Source of the DNA: Pseudomonadota bacterium
Lineage (GTDB): Bacteria; Pseudomonadota; Alphaproteobacteria; Rhodobacterales; Rhodobacteraceae
NCBI GenBank assembly: GCA_963205235.1
Contig: CAUJIP010000123.1
Coordinates: forward strand, 1-64,000
DNA length: 64,000 nt
Reading direction: 5' to 3'
In this document: piece after piece, positions 35,674 through 44,082 of the stretch
Position numbering within the stretch: position 1 is the stretch's first letter
How the letters are laid out: each line of letters begins with the position of its first letter
Made by a program: the position numbers and the translations under genes
Notes under the pieces: generated by a model
Told to the model about the DNA's origin: nothing
The model's input: the letters and a program-made list of their open reading frames with translations, nothing else
The model's database searches: none

Positions 35674-35702
35674 TTGACGAAGCGCCGCTGACACCCGACA
35701 TC
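35674..35702 (+). promoter_or_regulatory. Candidate promoter of the mrp operon
   Basis: TTGACG, 17-base spacer, GACATC, located about 45 bases before the mrpA start. The -35 is good, the -10 poor; offered only because the position is right. Confidence 0.25.
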
Positions 35703-35743
35703 TTCTCGTAAGCTGTCCAAGATAACGAAGGATCCCCGTCCGC

Positions 35744-38560
35744 ATGTCACTTGTCCTGATTGCGGCCCTTCCCTTTCTTGGCGCCGTCTTGCCCGGACTT
35801 CTGATCCGGCTTGGTCGCACTGCCGCCGCGCTGGCCGCAGGGGCGGTGACGCTGACCGCCCTGATCCTGCTGGCAATCGAAGCCCCTGCGGTTCTGGCGG
35901 GTGGGGTCGTCAAGGCGCAGATCGACTGGTTGCCTGGGCTTGGCCTGAACGCGAACTTCTTTCTGGACGGGCTGTCGCTGTTCTTTGCCGGGTTGATCCT
36001 GGCCATGGGCCTTCTGGTCGTGCTTTACGCCCGGTTCTACCTGTCCGACCGCGATCCCTTGGGGCGGTTCTACGCCTTCCTTCTGATGTTTCAGGGCGCG
36101 ATGCTGGGGATCGTGCTTTCGGACAACATCCTGCTTCTGCTGGTCTTCTGGGAACTGACCTCGCTGACCTCGTTCTTGCTGATCGGTTTCTGGAAAGACC
36201 GGGCCGAAAGCCGTCAGGGTGCGCGGATGGCATTGGCGGTCACCGGGGGCGGCGGGCTTTGCCTGATTGCCGGGATGTTGATCCTTGGCCACGCCGCAGG
36301 TGGCCACGACCTGACCACGATCCTGACCGCCAAGACCGCGATCTGGAGCTCGGGCCTTTACCTGCCTGCGCTGGTCCTGATCCTGATCGGGGCTTTCGCG
36401 AAATCGGCGCAGTTTCCGTTCCACTTCTGGCTGCCGCACGCCATGGCGGCCCCGACGCCGGTGTCGGCCTATCTGCATTCGGCAACCATGGTGAAGGCCG
36501 GGATCTATCTGATGATCCGGCTTTGGCCGGTGATGTCGGGCACGTTCGAATGGTTCGTGCTGCTGGTCGGGACCGGGCTTTTCACCCTGCTTCTGGGGGC
36601 ATGGGTTGCGCTGTGGAAGGATGATCTGAAGGCGATCCTGGCCTATTCGACGATCAGCCATCTGGGCCTGATCACCCTGCTGATCGGCCTTGGCAGCGAA
36701 AGCGCCCTTGTCGCGGCGCTGTTCCATATCCTGTGCCACGCGACCTTCAAGGCGGCGCTGTTCCTGTCGGCGGGGATCATCGACCATGAAACCGGCACCC
36801 GCGACATCACCCGGCTGGGCGGGCTGCGACGGCTGATGCCGATCAGCTTTGGCATCACGGCAATTGCTGGCCTCTCGATGGCGGGCTTTCCCCCGCTGAA
36901 CGGGTTCCTGTCGAAGGAACTGTTCCTCGCCGAAACGACCGAAGTGATCTGGCCCAACCCCTGGATCGTGGCCGTGCTGGCAACTCTTGGCGCGGCCCTG
37001 TCCGTCGGCTACGCGCTGCGGCTTTTGGTCAAGGGCTTCCTTGGCCAGGTGCGCGCCGATTACCCGCACCCACCGCATGATCCATCCCCCGGCCTGTGGG
37101 CGGCCCCAGCCCTGCTGGCCAGTCTGGTCGTCCTGATCGGCCTTTTTCCGAACCTGACAACCCGCTGGCTTTTGCATCCCGCAGCTTCCTCGGCCTCGCG
37201 ACGCGATGTCTTTCCCAACATCGCCCTTTGGCACGGGCTTGACGTGCCCGAGCTTTGGATGTCGCTGGCCGGGATCGGCGGCGGTCTGATGCTTTTGGGC
37301 GCCTATCCCGCCTTGCGCGCCCTGCGCGACCGGATGCCCCGGCTGGACGCCAAGCGGATGTTCGATGCGGTGGTCGATCCCATGGCCGCCGATGCCCGCA
37401 AGGTGACCAAAGCGCTGCACAACGGCAGCTTCACCCGGATGCTGGTGCTGGCGCTTTTGGTCATTCTGGCCGCCACCGGCTTTGCCTGGGTCAGCGGTAC
37501 GCATGACATCGGCACCCGTCCCGGCCTGGCCATGCAGCCCCTCATGGCGACGATCTGTGGCATTCTGGCGCTGGCATCCCTTGCCACCGCAGCCCTGCAC
37601 CGAAACCGGCTTTTGGCCTTGATCCTGACCGGAGTCGTCGGTCTGCTGATTGCCCCGATCTTCGCGATCTTCTCGGCCCCCGACCTTGCCCTGACCCAAG
37701 TCGCGGTCGAGGTGGTGACCGTGCTTCTGATGCTATTGGCGCTGCGCTTCCTGCCAAAGGCGACCCCCGCCGAAACCCAACTGCCGCGCCGCCTGTTCGA
37801 CGTGATCCTTGCCGCAACCGCCGGCCTTGGCATGGCAGCCCTTGCCTATGCGATGCTGACCCGCGCGCCTGCTTTCCCGTCGATCTCTCAGTTCCATCTT
37901 GAGCAGTCAAAACCCGGCGCAGGCGGCACGAATGCCGTGAATACGATCATCGTCGACTTCCGCGGTTTTGATACCTTTGGCGAGATCATCGTGCTGGGCA
38001 TCGCCGCGCTGATCATCTTTGCCCTGTCGCAGACGCTGCTGAAGTCCCCCGAGGTCCACCGCAAGCTGGCCGCCCTGCCGCCCCCCGCCGCTGGCGACCC
38101 GCATCCGATGATGCTGGTCTCGGGCGTGCGCGTCCTGTTGCCGATGGCGCTTTTGTTCGCGGCCTATCTGTTCCTGCGCGGCCACAACCTGCCCGGCGGC
38201 GGCTTTGTCGCGGGACTTGTCGTCGCGGCAGCGCTTTTGCTGCAATACCTTGGGTCGGGTTACGACTTCAGCCAGTCCCGCCAGCGGCGCGACCATCATG
38301 TCGTGATCGCGGCAGGGGTACTTGTCGCGCTTCTGGCCGGGGTCGGGCCATGGGTCATGGGCCTGCCCTTCCTGACCTCGGGCTTCACCTATATCGACCT
38401 CCCACCGCTGGAGAAGTTCGAGCTGGCATCCGCGATGATCTTTGACCTTGGCGTCTTTCTTTGCGTGCTGGGGGCCGTGCTGCTGGCGCTCGACTCGCTG
38501 GCAGGGCTGGCGCGGGTCGACCGGCCCGGCCCCCGGCCGAAGAAAGGCAGGAAACGCTGA
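35744..38560 (+). CDS. mrpA: Na+/H+ antiporter subunit A (MrpA/MnhA, fused MrpA-MrpB type)
   Basis: 938 residues, about twenty membrane helices. The N-terminal 500 residues form a NuoL-like proton-pumping domain (FWLPHAMAAPTPVSAYLHSA, HATFKAALFLSAG, GFLSKELFLAE). The C-terminal part is an MrpB-like domain (LRGHNLPGGGFVAGLVVAAALLLQYL), so this is the fused MrpAB form of group-2 operons; accordingly no separate mrpB is present. The complex exchanges cytoplasmic Na+ for external H+ and is needed for salt and alkali tolerance. Its stop overlaps the mrpC start (TGATG). Confidence 0.95.
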   Translation: MSLVLIAALPFLGAVLPGLLIRLGRTAAALAAGAVTLTALILLAIEAPAVLAGGVVKAQIDWLPGLGLNANFFLDGLSLFFAGLILAMGLLVVLYARFYLSDRDPLGRFYAFLLMFQGAMLGIVLSDNILLLLVFWELTSLTSFLLIGFWKDRAESRQGARMALAVTGGGGLCLIAGMLILGHAAGGHDLTTILTAKTAIWSSGLYLPALVLILIGAFAKSAQFPFHFWLPHAMAAPTPVSAYLHSATMVKAGIYLMIRLWPVMSGTFEWFVLLVGTGLFTLLLGAWVALWKDDLKAILAYSTISHLGLITLLIGLGSESALVAALFHILCHATFKAALFLSAGIIDHETGTRDITRLGGLRRLMPISFGITAIAGLSMAGFPPLNGFLSKELFLAETTEVIWPNPWIVAVLATLGAALSVGYALRLLVKGFLGQVRADYPHPPHDPSPGLWAAPALLASLVVLIGLFPNLTTRWLLHPAASSASRRDVFPNIALWHGLDVPELWMSLAGIGGGLMLLGAYPALRALRDRMPRLDAKRMFDAVVDPMAADARKVTKALHNGSFTRMLVLALLVILAATGFAWVSGTHDIGTRPGLAMQPLMATICGILALASLATAALHRNRLLALILTGVVGLLIAPIFAIFSAPDLALTQVAVEVVTVLLMLLALRFLPKATPAETQLPRRLFDVILAATAGLGMAALAYAMLTRAPAFPSISQFHLEQSKPGAGGTNAVNTIIVDFRGFDTFGEIIVLGIAALIIFALSQTLLKSPEVHRKLAALPPPAAGDPHPMMLVSGVRVLLPMALLFAAYLFLRGHNLPGGGFVAGLVVAAALLLQYLGSGYDFSQSRQRRDHHVVIAAGVLVALLAGVGPWVMGLPFLTSGFTYIDLPPLEKFELASAMIFDLGVFLCVLGAVLLALDSLAGLARVDRPGPRPKKGRKR

Positions 38561-38898
38561 TGGAGCTTCTTGTCGCGCTGACCATTGGCGTTCTGACCGC
38601 TGTCGGCATCTATCTGATGCTGCGCCAACGCAGCTTTCCGGTGATCCTGGGGCTGACGTTCCTAAGTTACGCGGTGAACCTGTTCCTGTTCGCCTCTGGC
38701 CGTCTGGCACTGAACGCCGCCCCGATCATCGGCACGACCGACACGCCGACCGACCCCCTGCCGCAGGCGCTTGTCCTGACTGCCATCGTGATTTCCTTCG
38801 GCATGACCGCCGTCATCCTGATCATGGCCATCGGCGGAAATCTTGCCGCCGGGCATGACCGGATCGACCTTGGCCAAGACCCGAGGGACGACGCATGA
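38560..38898 (+). CDS. mrpC: Na+/H+ antiporter subunit C (MrpC/MnhC)
   Basis: A 112-residue NuoK-like subunit with three membrane helices (ALTIGVLTAVGIYLML, FPVILGLTFLSYAVNLFLF, ALVLTAIVISFGMTAVILIM). The true start is MELLVALT, overlapping the mrpA stop; the longer track ORF has an Arg/Ala-rich shadow N-terminus. It ends in an ATGA overlap with mrpD. Confidence 0.95.
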   Translation: MELLVALTIGVLTAVGIYLMLRQRSFPVILGLTFLSYAVNLFLFASGRLALNAAPIIGTTDTPTDPLPQALVLTAIVISFGMTAVILIMAIGGNLAAGHDRIDLGQDPRDDA

Positions 38899-40388
38899 CC
38901 CATTGGATCATCGCCCCCATCGTCCTGCCCGCGCTGGCCGCCGCACTGATGCTTTTGGCCCTGCGCGGCAGTCTGGCCTTGCAGCGCCTGCTGTCGGTCG
39001 CCGCGATCCTTGGCCTTTGCGCCATTGCGGCGGCATTGCTGATGTTGGTCACCAAGACCGGACCCGAGGCCTATTTCCTTGGCGACTGGCCCGCGCCCTT
39101 CGGGATCGTTCTGGTGCTGGACCGGCTGTCCGCGCTGATGCTGGCGCTGCTGGCGGGGCTTGCGCTTCCAGTCGTGATCTATGCCATCGGGTCCGACTGG
39201 GATGCGCGGGGCGCGCATTTCCACCCGCTTCTGCAGTTCCTGCTGATGGGGATCGGCGGGGCCTTCCTGACCGGCGACGCCTTCAATCTGTTCGTGTTTT
39301 TCGAGGTGATGCTGATCGCCTCCTATGGCCTGATGGTGCATGGCGGCGGGGCGGGGCGCACGCGGGCGGGGCTGCAATATGTCGCGTTCAACCTTGTCGG
39401 ATCATCGCTGTTTCTGGTGGCGCTTGGGCTTTTGTATTCCGTCACCGGCACGCTGAACCTTGCCGATCTGGCCGAAAAGCTGCCGCATCTTCCAGACGGG
39501 GACACTGCCCTTTTGCGGGTGGCGGCGGTGATGCTGATCATGGTCTTCGCCATCAAGGCCGCACTGGTGCCGCTGCAATTCTGGCTGCCCGGCACCTATG
39601 CCGCCGCACCGGGAGTTGTTGCCGCCATCTTCGCCGTGATGACCAAGGTCGGGGTCTATGCCACCTTGCGCTTTGCGACACTGGTCTTCCCGCCTGCGCT
39701 GCATGCAACCGACCTGCTGATCGCGGCCTTCCTTCTGCCTGCGGGCCTTGCCACGCTTGGCCTTGGCGCGGTTGGTGTGCTGGGAGCCTCCACCCTGCCC
39801 CGGCTTGCCGCCTTTGCCGGGATCGCGTCGACCGGGACGATCATCATCGCCATCGCGCACCTGACCCCCGAAGGCACGGCTGCCGCACTGTACTACACCC
39901 TGCATTCCACCCTTGCGACGGCGCTGATCTTCCTGCTGGCCGACCTGATCGACCGCCGCCGCGCCGATCTGAGGCTGGATCACCCCGCCCCCGTCGCGAA
40001 CCCCGGCCTGATGGGCGCGCTGTTCCTGATCGCCGCGCTGGCGCTGGCCGGAATGCCGCCCCTGTCGGGCTTTGTCGGCAAGCTTCTGATCCTGGACGCC
40101 TGGCAGGATCACATGCTGCAAGTCTGGGCTGCTGTGCTTGTCACCTCGTTCCTGATGATCCTTGGCTTTGCCCGCGCCGGGTCGCTGCTGTTCTGGAAAC
40201 CCACCGAAGCCGCCCCGCCCATCCGGCCCGAGCCGGTGGCGCTGCTGGCGCCCTTCGTCCTTCTGGCCGGATTGGTCGCGCTGACCGTGCTGGCCGGGCC
40301 GATCCACGATTGGCTGCGTGTCGCCGCTGATGACCTGCACTATCCCAAGGCCTATATCGACGCGAACCATCTGGCGAAGGGGGACTAG
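38895..40388 (+). CDS. mrpD: Na+/H+ antiporter subunit D (MrpD/MnhD)
   Basis: A 497-residue NuoM/N-like subunit with about 14 helices and the conserved transport segments GGAFLTGDAFNLFVFFEVMLI, ALVPLQFWLPGTYAAAP and ALAGMPPLSGFVGKLLIL. The Glu in FFEVML and the Lys residues in the central helices are the expected proton-path residues. It overlaps mrpC by four bases and precedes mrpE by three. Confidence 0.95.
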   Translation: MTHWIIAPIVLPALAAALMLLALRGSLALQRLLSVAAILGLCAIAAALLMLVTKTGPEAYFLGDWPAPFGIVLVLDRLSALMLALLAGLALPVVIYAIGSDWDARGAHFHPLLQFLLMGIGGAFLTGDAFNLFVFFEVMLIASYGLMVHGGGAGRTRAGLQYVAFNLVGSSLFLVALGLLYSVTGTLNLADLAEKLPHLPDGDTALLRVAAVMLIMVFAIKAALVPLQFWLPGTYAAAPGVVAAIFAVMTKVGVYATLRFATLVFPPALHATDLLIAAFLLPAGLATLGLGAVGVLGASTLPRLAAFAGIASTGTIIIAIAHLTPEGTAAALYYTLHSTLATALIFLLADLIDRRRADLRLDHPAPVANPGLMGALFLIAALALAGMPPLSGFVGKLLILDAWQDHMLQVWAAVLVTSFLMILGFARAGSLLFWKPTEAAPPIRPEPVALLAPFVLLAGLVALTVLAGPIHDWLRVAADDLHYPKAYIDANHLAKGD

Positions 40389-40391
40389 GTC

Positions 40392-40883
40392 ATGCTGCGC
40401 CGCCTGTTCCCGCATCCCTACCTGTCGCTGACACTGGCCCTGTGCTGGGTCCTTCTGTCGAACTCCGTGTCGCTTGGCACCCTGGTCCTGGCCCTGATCC
40501 TTGCCACCGCGATCCCGCTGTTCACCAGCCCCTGGTGGCCGGGCCGTCCGCGGATCAAACGGCCCTTCGCCTTTGCCGCCTATGCCGCGCTGGTGTTGTG
40601 GGACGTGATCGTCGCCAACTTTCACGTCGCGCGGATCATCCTGTTCATGCCGCGCGACAAGATCCGCTCGGCCTGGGTCACCGTGCCGCTTGACCTGAAA
40701 TCGCCCGAGGCGATCAGCCTTCTGGCCGGAACCATCACGATGACCCCCGGCACCCTGACGGCGGATTTTTCCGCCGATGGCCGCGCCCTTCTGGTCCATG
40801 CGTTGCACGCCCCGGACCCCAAGGCGCTGTGTGCCGAGATCAAGTCCCGCTACGAATCTCGCCTGAAAAGGATCATGGAATGA
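40392..40883 (+). CDS. mrpE: Na+/H+ antiporter subunit E (MrpE/MnhE)
   Basis: A 163-residue small membrane subunit: two or three N-terminal helices, then a soluble domain with TVPLDLKSPEAISLLAGTITMTPGTLTADFSADGRALLVHAL, the hallmark of MrpE. It is required for complex assembly in studied systems. It overlaps mrpF by four bases. Confidence 0.95.
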   Translation: MLRRLFPHPYLSLTLALCWVLLSNSVSLGTLVLALILATAIPLFTSPWWPGRPRIKRPFAFAAYAALVLWDVIVANFHVARIILFMPRDKIRSAWVTVPLDLKSPEAISLLAGTITMTPGTLTADFSADGRALLVHALHAPDPKALCAEIKSRYESRLKRIME

Positions 40884-41152
40884 TCACCGCCTATGCGCTG
40901 GATATCGCCCTTGGCTGCTTTGGCCTGGCCCTGATCCTGAACCTGATCCGGCTGGCCACCGCCCCCAGCCTGACCGACCGCATCCTTGCCGTCGACACGA
41001 TGACCGTGAACATCATCGCGATCATCGTCCTGACAGGCCTTGGCAGCGGATCGGTCCTGAACCTTGACGCCGCGATCCTGTTCGCCCTGACCGGTTTCGT
41101 CTCGACCGTCGCCTTCTGCAAATACCTTCTGCGGGGAAGCATCATCGAATGA
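40880..41152 (+). CDS. mrpF: Na+/H+ antiporter subunit F (MrpF/MnhF)
   Basis: A 90-residue three-helix subunit beginning MITAYALDIALGCFGLAL with the conserved APSLTDRILAVDTMTVN. The start is set by the ATGA overlap with mrpE; the track ORF starts 17 codons too early. It ends in an ATGA overlap with mrpG. Confidence 0.95.
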   Translation: MITAYALDIALGCFGLALILNLIRLATAPSLTDRILAVDTMTVNIIAIIVLTGLGSGSVLNLDAAILFALTGFVSTVAFCKYLLRGSIIE

Positions 41153-41508
41153 CCCTTCTTGCCGACTATGCCATCGCAGCGCTTCTGGTCCTTGGCGGGG
41201 CCTTTGGCCTGATCGGAAGCTTTGGCCTGTTGAAACTGAAAGACCCGATGCAACGGCTGCACGCGCCCACCAAGGCCACGACCATCGGAGTCGGTGCAGC
41301 CCTTGTCGCCTCGGCGCTTGACCTTGTGATGCTTGGCCAAGGCGTCACCTGGCAGGGGGTGCTGGTCGCCGTCTTCCTGTTCCTGACGGCCCCGCTTTCG
41401 GCGCTTTACCTTGCCAAGACCAACCTTGCCCGCAACATCGACCGCAAATCCCTGCCCCCGACCGGAACCAAAGCCGATTGGGCGACGTTCAAGACAGCCG
41501 CCAAATAG
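41149..41508 (+). CDS. mrpG: Na+/H+ antiporter subunit G (MrpG/MnhG)
   Basis: A 119-residue three-helix subunit with the family segment GSFGLLKLKDPMQRLHAPTKA and TAPLSALYLAKTN. It is the last gene of the mrp operon; its stop is ten bases from the stop of the convergent nhaD. Confidence 0.95.
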   Translation: MTLLADYAIAALLVLGGAFGLIGSFGLLKLKDPMQRLHAPTKATTIGVGAALVASALDLVMLGQGVTWQGVLVAVFLFLTAPLSALYLAKTNLARNIDRKSLPPTGTKADWATFKTAAK

Positions 41509-41518
41509 GACGGGCCCC

Positions 41519-42823
41519 TTAAAACCAGGCGGCGTTGACCACCAGATGCGCCGCAATCGCCGCGACATAGCCCAGCGCAATCGCCCAGGCCCATTTCAGA
41601 TGCGCGCTGAACGTATAGACCCCCTTGGCCTGCCCCATCAGCGCCACCCCGGCCGCCGACCCGATCGACAGCATCGACCCGCCGGTTCCCGCCGTCAGCG
41701 TGATCAGCAGCCACTGCCCATCCGACATCTGCGGGTCCATCGTCAGGACGGCAAACATCAGCGGGATATTGTCGACAATCGCCGACAGCGCCCCGATGAT
41801 CACATTGGCCGGGGTTGACCCAAGATCGGTGTAGAGAAGCTCGGATGCCAGCCCCAGATAGCCCAGCACCCCAAGCCCGCCCACCGCAAAGATGATGCCG
41901 AAAAAGAACAACAGCGTGTCCCATTCCACCCGCTGCACCTCTTTGAAGCTGTCCAGCACCATATCCGCATCACCCCGCCGGTGGCCGGTGATCTGCAGGT
42001 AATAGGACCACATCTGCAGATAGCCCAACCCCAGCATCATCCCCATCGCAGGCGGCAGGCTCAGAAAGTTCTTGAACGACACCGCCGTCGCAATGGTCAG
42101 CCCAAACAGAACCGCGACCCCGATCATCCCCGGCTTGCCCCTGACCCTTTCGGCCTGCGTCGCAGGCCTTTCATTCGGCACGGCGGTAAACATCAATGCG
42201 GCAGGCACCAGCCAGTTCACCAGCGACGGCAAAAACAGCGCGAAGAACTCAAAGAACTCCAGCTTGCCCTTCTGCCAGACCATCAGCGTGGTGATGTCGC
42301 CAAACGGGGAAAACGCTCCGCCCGCATTCGAAGCTACCACCAACGAAACGCAGCTTAGAACCACAAACCGCGGATTGTCCCGACCCAGCGCCATCACCAC
42401 CGCCCCCATGATCAGGGCCGTCGTCATGTTGTCCAGAACCGCCGACAGGAAGAACGACAGGATCCCGGTCAACAGGAACAATTGGCGATAGCCAAGCCCA
42501 AGCCCGACCAGTTTCATCCGCAAGACGTCAAAGGCCCGCCGCTCCTCCAGCGTGTTGACATAGGTGATCGCCACGATCAGGAACAGGAACAACTCTCCAT
42601 ATTCCTCAATGATCTCAAGCGCATGGAAATGTGCCACCTCGGGCTGGCCCGCCTGCGAAAAGGCGATTCCGATCAGCGCCCAGATCAGCCCCGCCGCCAG
42701 CATCACCGGCTTGGACTTGCGCATGTGGGTGGTTTCCTCGAACACCACCAGCACATAGGCCAGCACGAAGATGATCAGCGACAGGAAGCCTGCCCAATGG
42801 CCCGTCAGGCTCAGGTCCTGCAT
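41519..42823 (-). CDS. nhaD: Na+/H+ antiporter NhaD
   Basis: A 434-residue NhaD-type antiporter of the ion-transporter superfamily, with about 12 helices. Key segments are LSAVLDNMTTALIMGAVVMAL, ASNAGGAFSPFGDITTLMVWQ (transport motif with Asp and Thr) and the repeat-related SAIVDNIPLMFAVLTM ... TAGTGGSMLSIGSAAGVALMG. The start MQDLSLTGHW has AAGGAGG upstream; the 29 extra track codons overlap operator-like sequence. It lies convergent to mrpG, so two independent Na+ exporters sit side by side. Confidence 0.93.
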   Translation of the reverse strand: MQDLSLTGHWAGFLSLIIFVLAYVLVVFEETTHMRKSKPVMLAAGLIWALIGIAFSQAGQPEVAHFHALEIIEEYGELFLFLIVAITYVNTLEERRAFDVLRMKLVGLGLGYRQLFLLTGILSFFLSAVLDNMTTALIMGAVVMALGRDNPRFVVLSCVSLVVASNAGGAFSPFGDITTLMVWQKGKLEFFEFFALFLPSLVNWLVPAALMFTAVPNERPATQAERVRGKPGMIGVAVLFGLTIATAVSFKNFLSLPPAMGMMLGLGYLQMWSYYLQITGHRRGDADMVLDSFKEVQRVEWDTLLFFFGIIFAVGGLGVLGYLGLASELLYTDLGSTPANVIIGALSAIVDNIPLMFAVLTMDPQMSDGQWLLITLTAGTGGSMLSIGSAAGVALMGQAKGVYTFSAHLKWAWAIALGYVAAIAAHLVVNAAWF

Positions 42824-42858
42824 GTGCCAGATCCTCCTTGGCAATTTCGACGCAAAAG

Positions 42859-42873
42859 GCACCGTTCCGGTGC
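42859..42873. promoter_or_regulatory. 15-bp perfect inverted repeat upstream of nhaD
   Basis: GCACCG-TTC-CGGTGC. On the minus strand it falls in the spacer just after a good -35 element (TTGACC), a position suited to a repressor controlling nhaD. Confidence 0.4.
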
Positions 42874-42898
42874 AAAGGTCAACAGCCGCGCCATGGCC

Positions 42899-42922
42899 AA
42901 AGTTGACCATTTAGTCAACTTT
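42899..42922. promoter_or_regulatory. 24-bp inverted repeat between nhaD and deoC
   Basis: AAAGTTGAC-cattta-GTCAACTTT has perfect 9-bp arms. It lies midway between the nhaD and deoC start codons (about 75 bases from each), so it may control either or both divergent genes. Confidence 0.5.
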
Positions 42923-42996
42923 ACCCCCCGAAACCCTTGCGACATCGGGCATGGCATGGCATCGTCGCGGCATCTGGCACCCGCTTGGGGACGTTC

Positions 42997-43986
42997 ATGA
43001 ACACGCTGTCACTGGCCCAACCCGGCCTCCTTCCCCAGGTCACCCATGCCCGGAACCCCGGCATGGCCTTGGACCTTGACTGGGTCGCGAGCGTTCAGGC
43101 CAACACCTCCGCCATCGAACGCCGCGCCGCCACGCTGCCGGGCCGCCGCAGCGTGAAGAAGGAGTATCAGGCCGCCTGGCTCCTCAAAGCGATCTCCCTC
43201 ATCGACCTCACGACCCTAAGCGGAGACGACACCGCCGGCCGCGTCCAGCGCCTTTGCGCCAAGGCCCGCCAGCCGGTTGCCCCGTGGATGCTGGAAAAGC
43301 TGGGGATGCAGGGCCTGACCGTCGGCGCCGTCTGCGTCTACCACGAGATGGTTGAACCCGCCGTCCGCGCGCTTGAAGGCACGCAGATCCCCGTCGCCGC
43401 CGTCTCCACCGGCTTCCCCGCAGGGCTTTCCCCCTACAAGCTCCGCATCGCGGAAATCGGCGAAAGCGTCCGCGCCGGGGCGAAGGAAATCGACATCGTC
43501 ATCTCCCGCCGCCATGTCCTCACGCAAAACTGGCAAGCCCTCTACGACGAAATGCGCGACATGCGCGAAGCCTGCGGCGACGCCCACGTCAAGGCGATCC
43601 TTGCCACCGGCGAACTTGGCACCCTAAGAAACGTCGCCCGCGCCAGCCTCATCTGCATGATGGCCGGGGCCGATTTCATCAAGACCTCCACCGGCAAGGA
43701 AACCGTCAACGCCACGCTGCCGGTAAGCCTCACCATGATCCGCTGCATCCGCGACTATCAGGAGCGTACCGGCTTCAAGGTCGGCTACAAACCCGCCGGC
43801 GGCATCTCCAAGGCCAAGGACGCCCTCGTCTACCTGAGCCTCATGAAAGACGAACTCGGCCACCCCTGGCTTCAACCCGACCTCTTCCGCTTCGGCGCGT
43901 CCAGCCTCCTCGGCGACATCGAACGCCAGCTCGAACACCACCTCACCGGCCACTACTCCGCCGGCTTCCGCCACGCGATGGGCTGA
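42997..43986 (+). CDS. deoC: Deoxyribose-phosphate aldolase
   Basis: A 329-residue class I aldolase that splits 2-deoxyribose-5-phosphate into acetaldehyde and glyceraldehyde-3-phosphate. SLIDLTTLSGDDT marks the N-terminal substrate region. ADFIKTSTGK and FKVGYKPAGGIS carry the Schiff-base and second active-site lysines. It is of the longer (about 330-residue) DeoC type. A ttgggg site precedes MNTLSLAQ. Codon use shifts towards C-ending codons from here into the next gene. It is co-directional with the aldehyde dehydrogenase 96 bases downstream, which could oxidise the acetaldehyde product. Confidence 0.95.
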   Translation: MNTLSLAQPGLLPQVTHARNPGMALDLDWVASVQANTSAIERRAATLPGRRSVKKEYQAAWLLKAISLIDLTTLSGDDTAGRVQRLCAKARQPVAPWMLEKLGMQGLTVGAVCVYHEMVEPAVRALEGTQIPVAAVSTGFPAGLSPYKLRIAEIGESVRAGAKEIDIVISRRHVLTQNWQALYDEMRDMREACGDAHVKAILATGELGTLRNVARASLICMMAGADFIKTSTGKETVNATLPVSLTMIRCIRDYQERTGFKVGYKPAGGISKAKDALVYLSLMKDELGHPWLQPDLFRFGASSLLGDIERQLEHHLTGHYSAGFRHAMG

Positions 43987-44006
43987 CATGCCCACCGCCC
44001 GCGTTT

Positions 44007-44038
44007 TCATCTTTGCCCAAATATCCCAGCCGGAGGCG
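44007..44038 (+). repeat. AAATATCC-type dispersed intergenic motif
   Basis: TTCATCTTTGCCCAAATATCCC followed by GCCGGAGGC, 20 bases after the deoC stop. It is the clearest copy of the motif; the inverted copy at 54996-55023 shares TTCATCTTTGCCCAAATATCC exactly. Confidence 0.6.
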
Positions 44039-44082
44039 CAGGCCAGCCACAAGCCCGCCGCCACGCAGTCAAGGACCCTCCC

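Noticed and set aside
35747-37699. 650-codon minus-strand ORF opposite mrpA
   Set aside because: Gln/Gly/Arg/Asp-rich mirror of a membrane-protein gene; typical antisense of hydrophobic GC-rich coding sequence.
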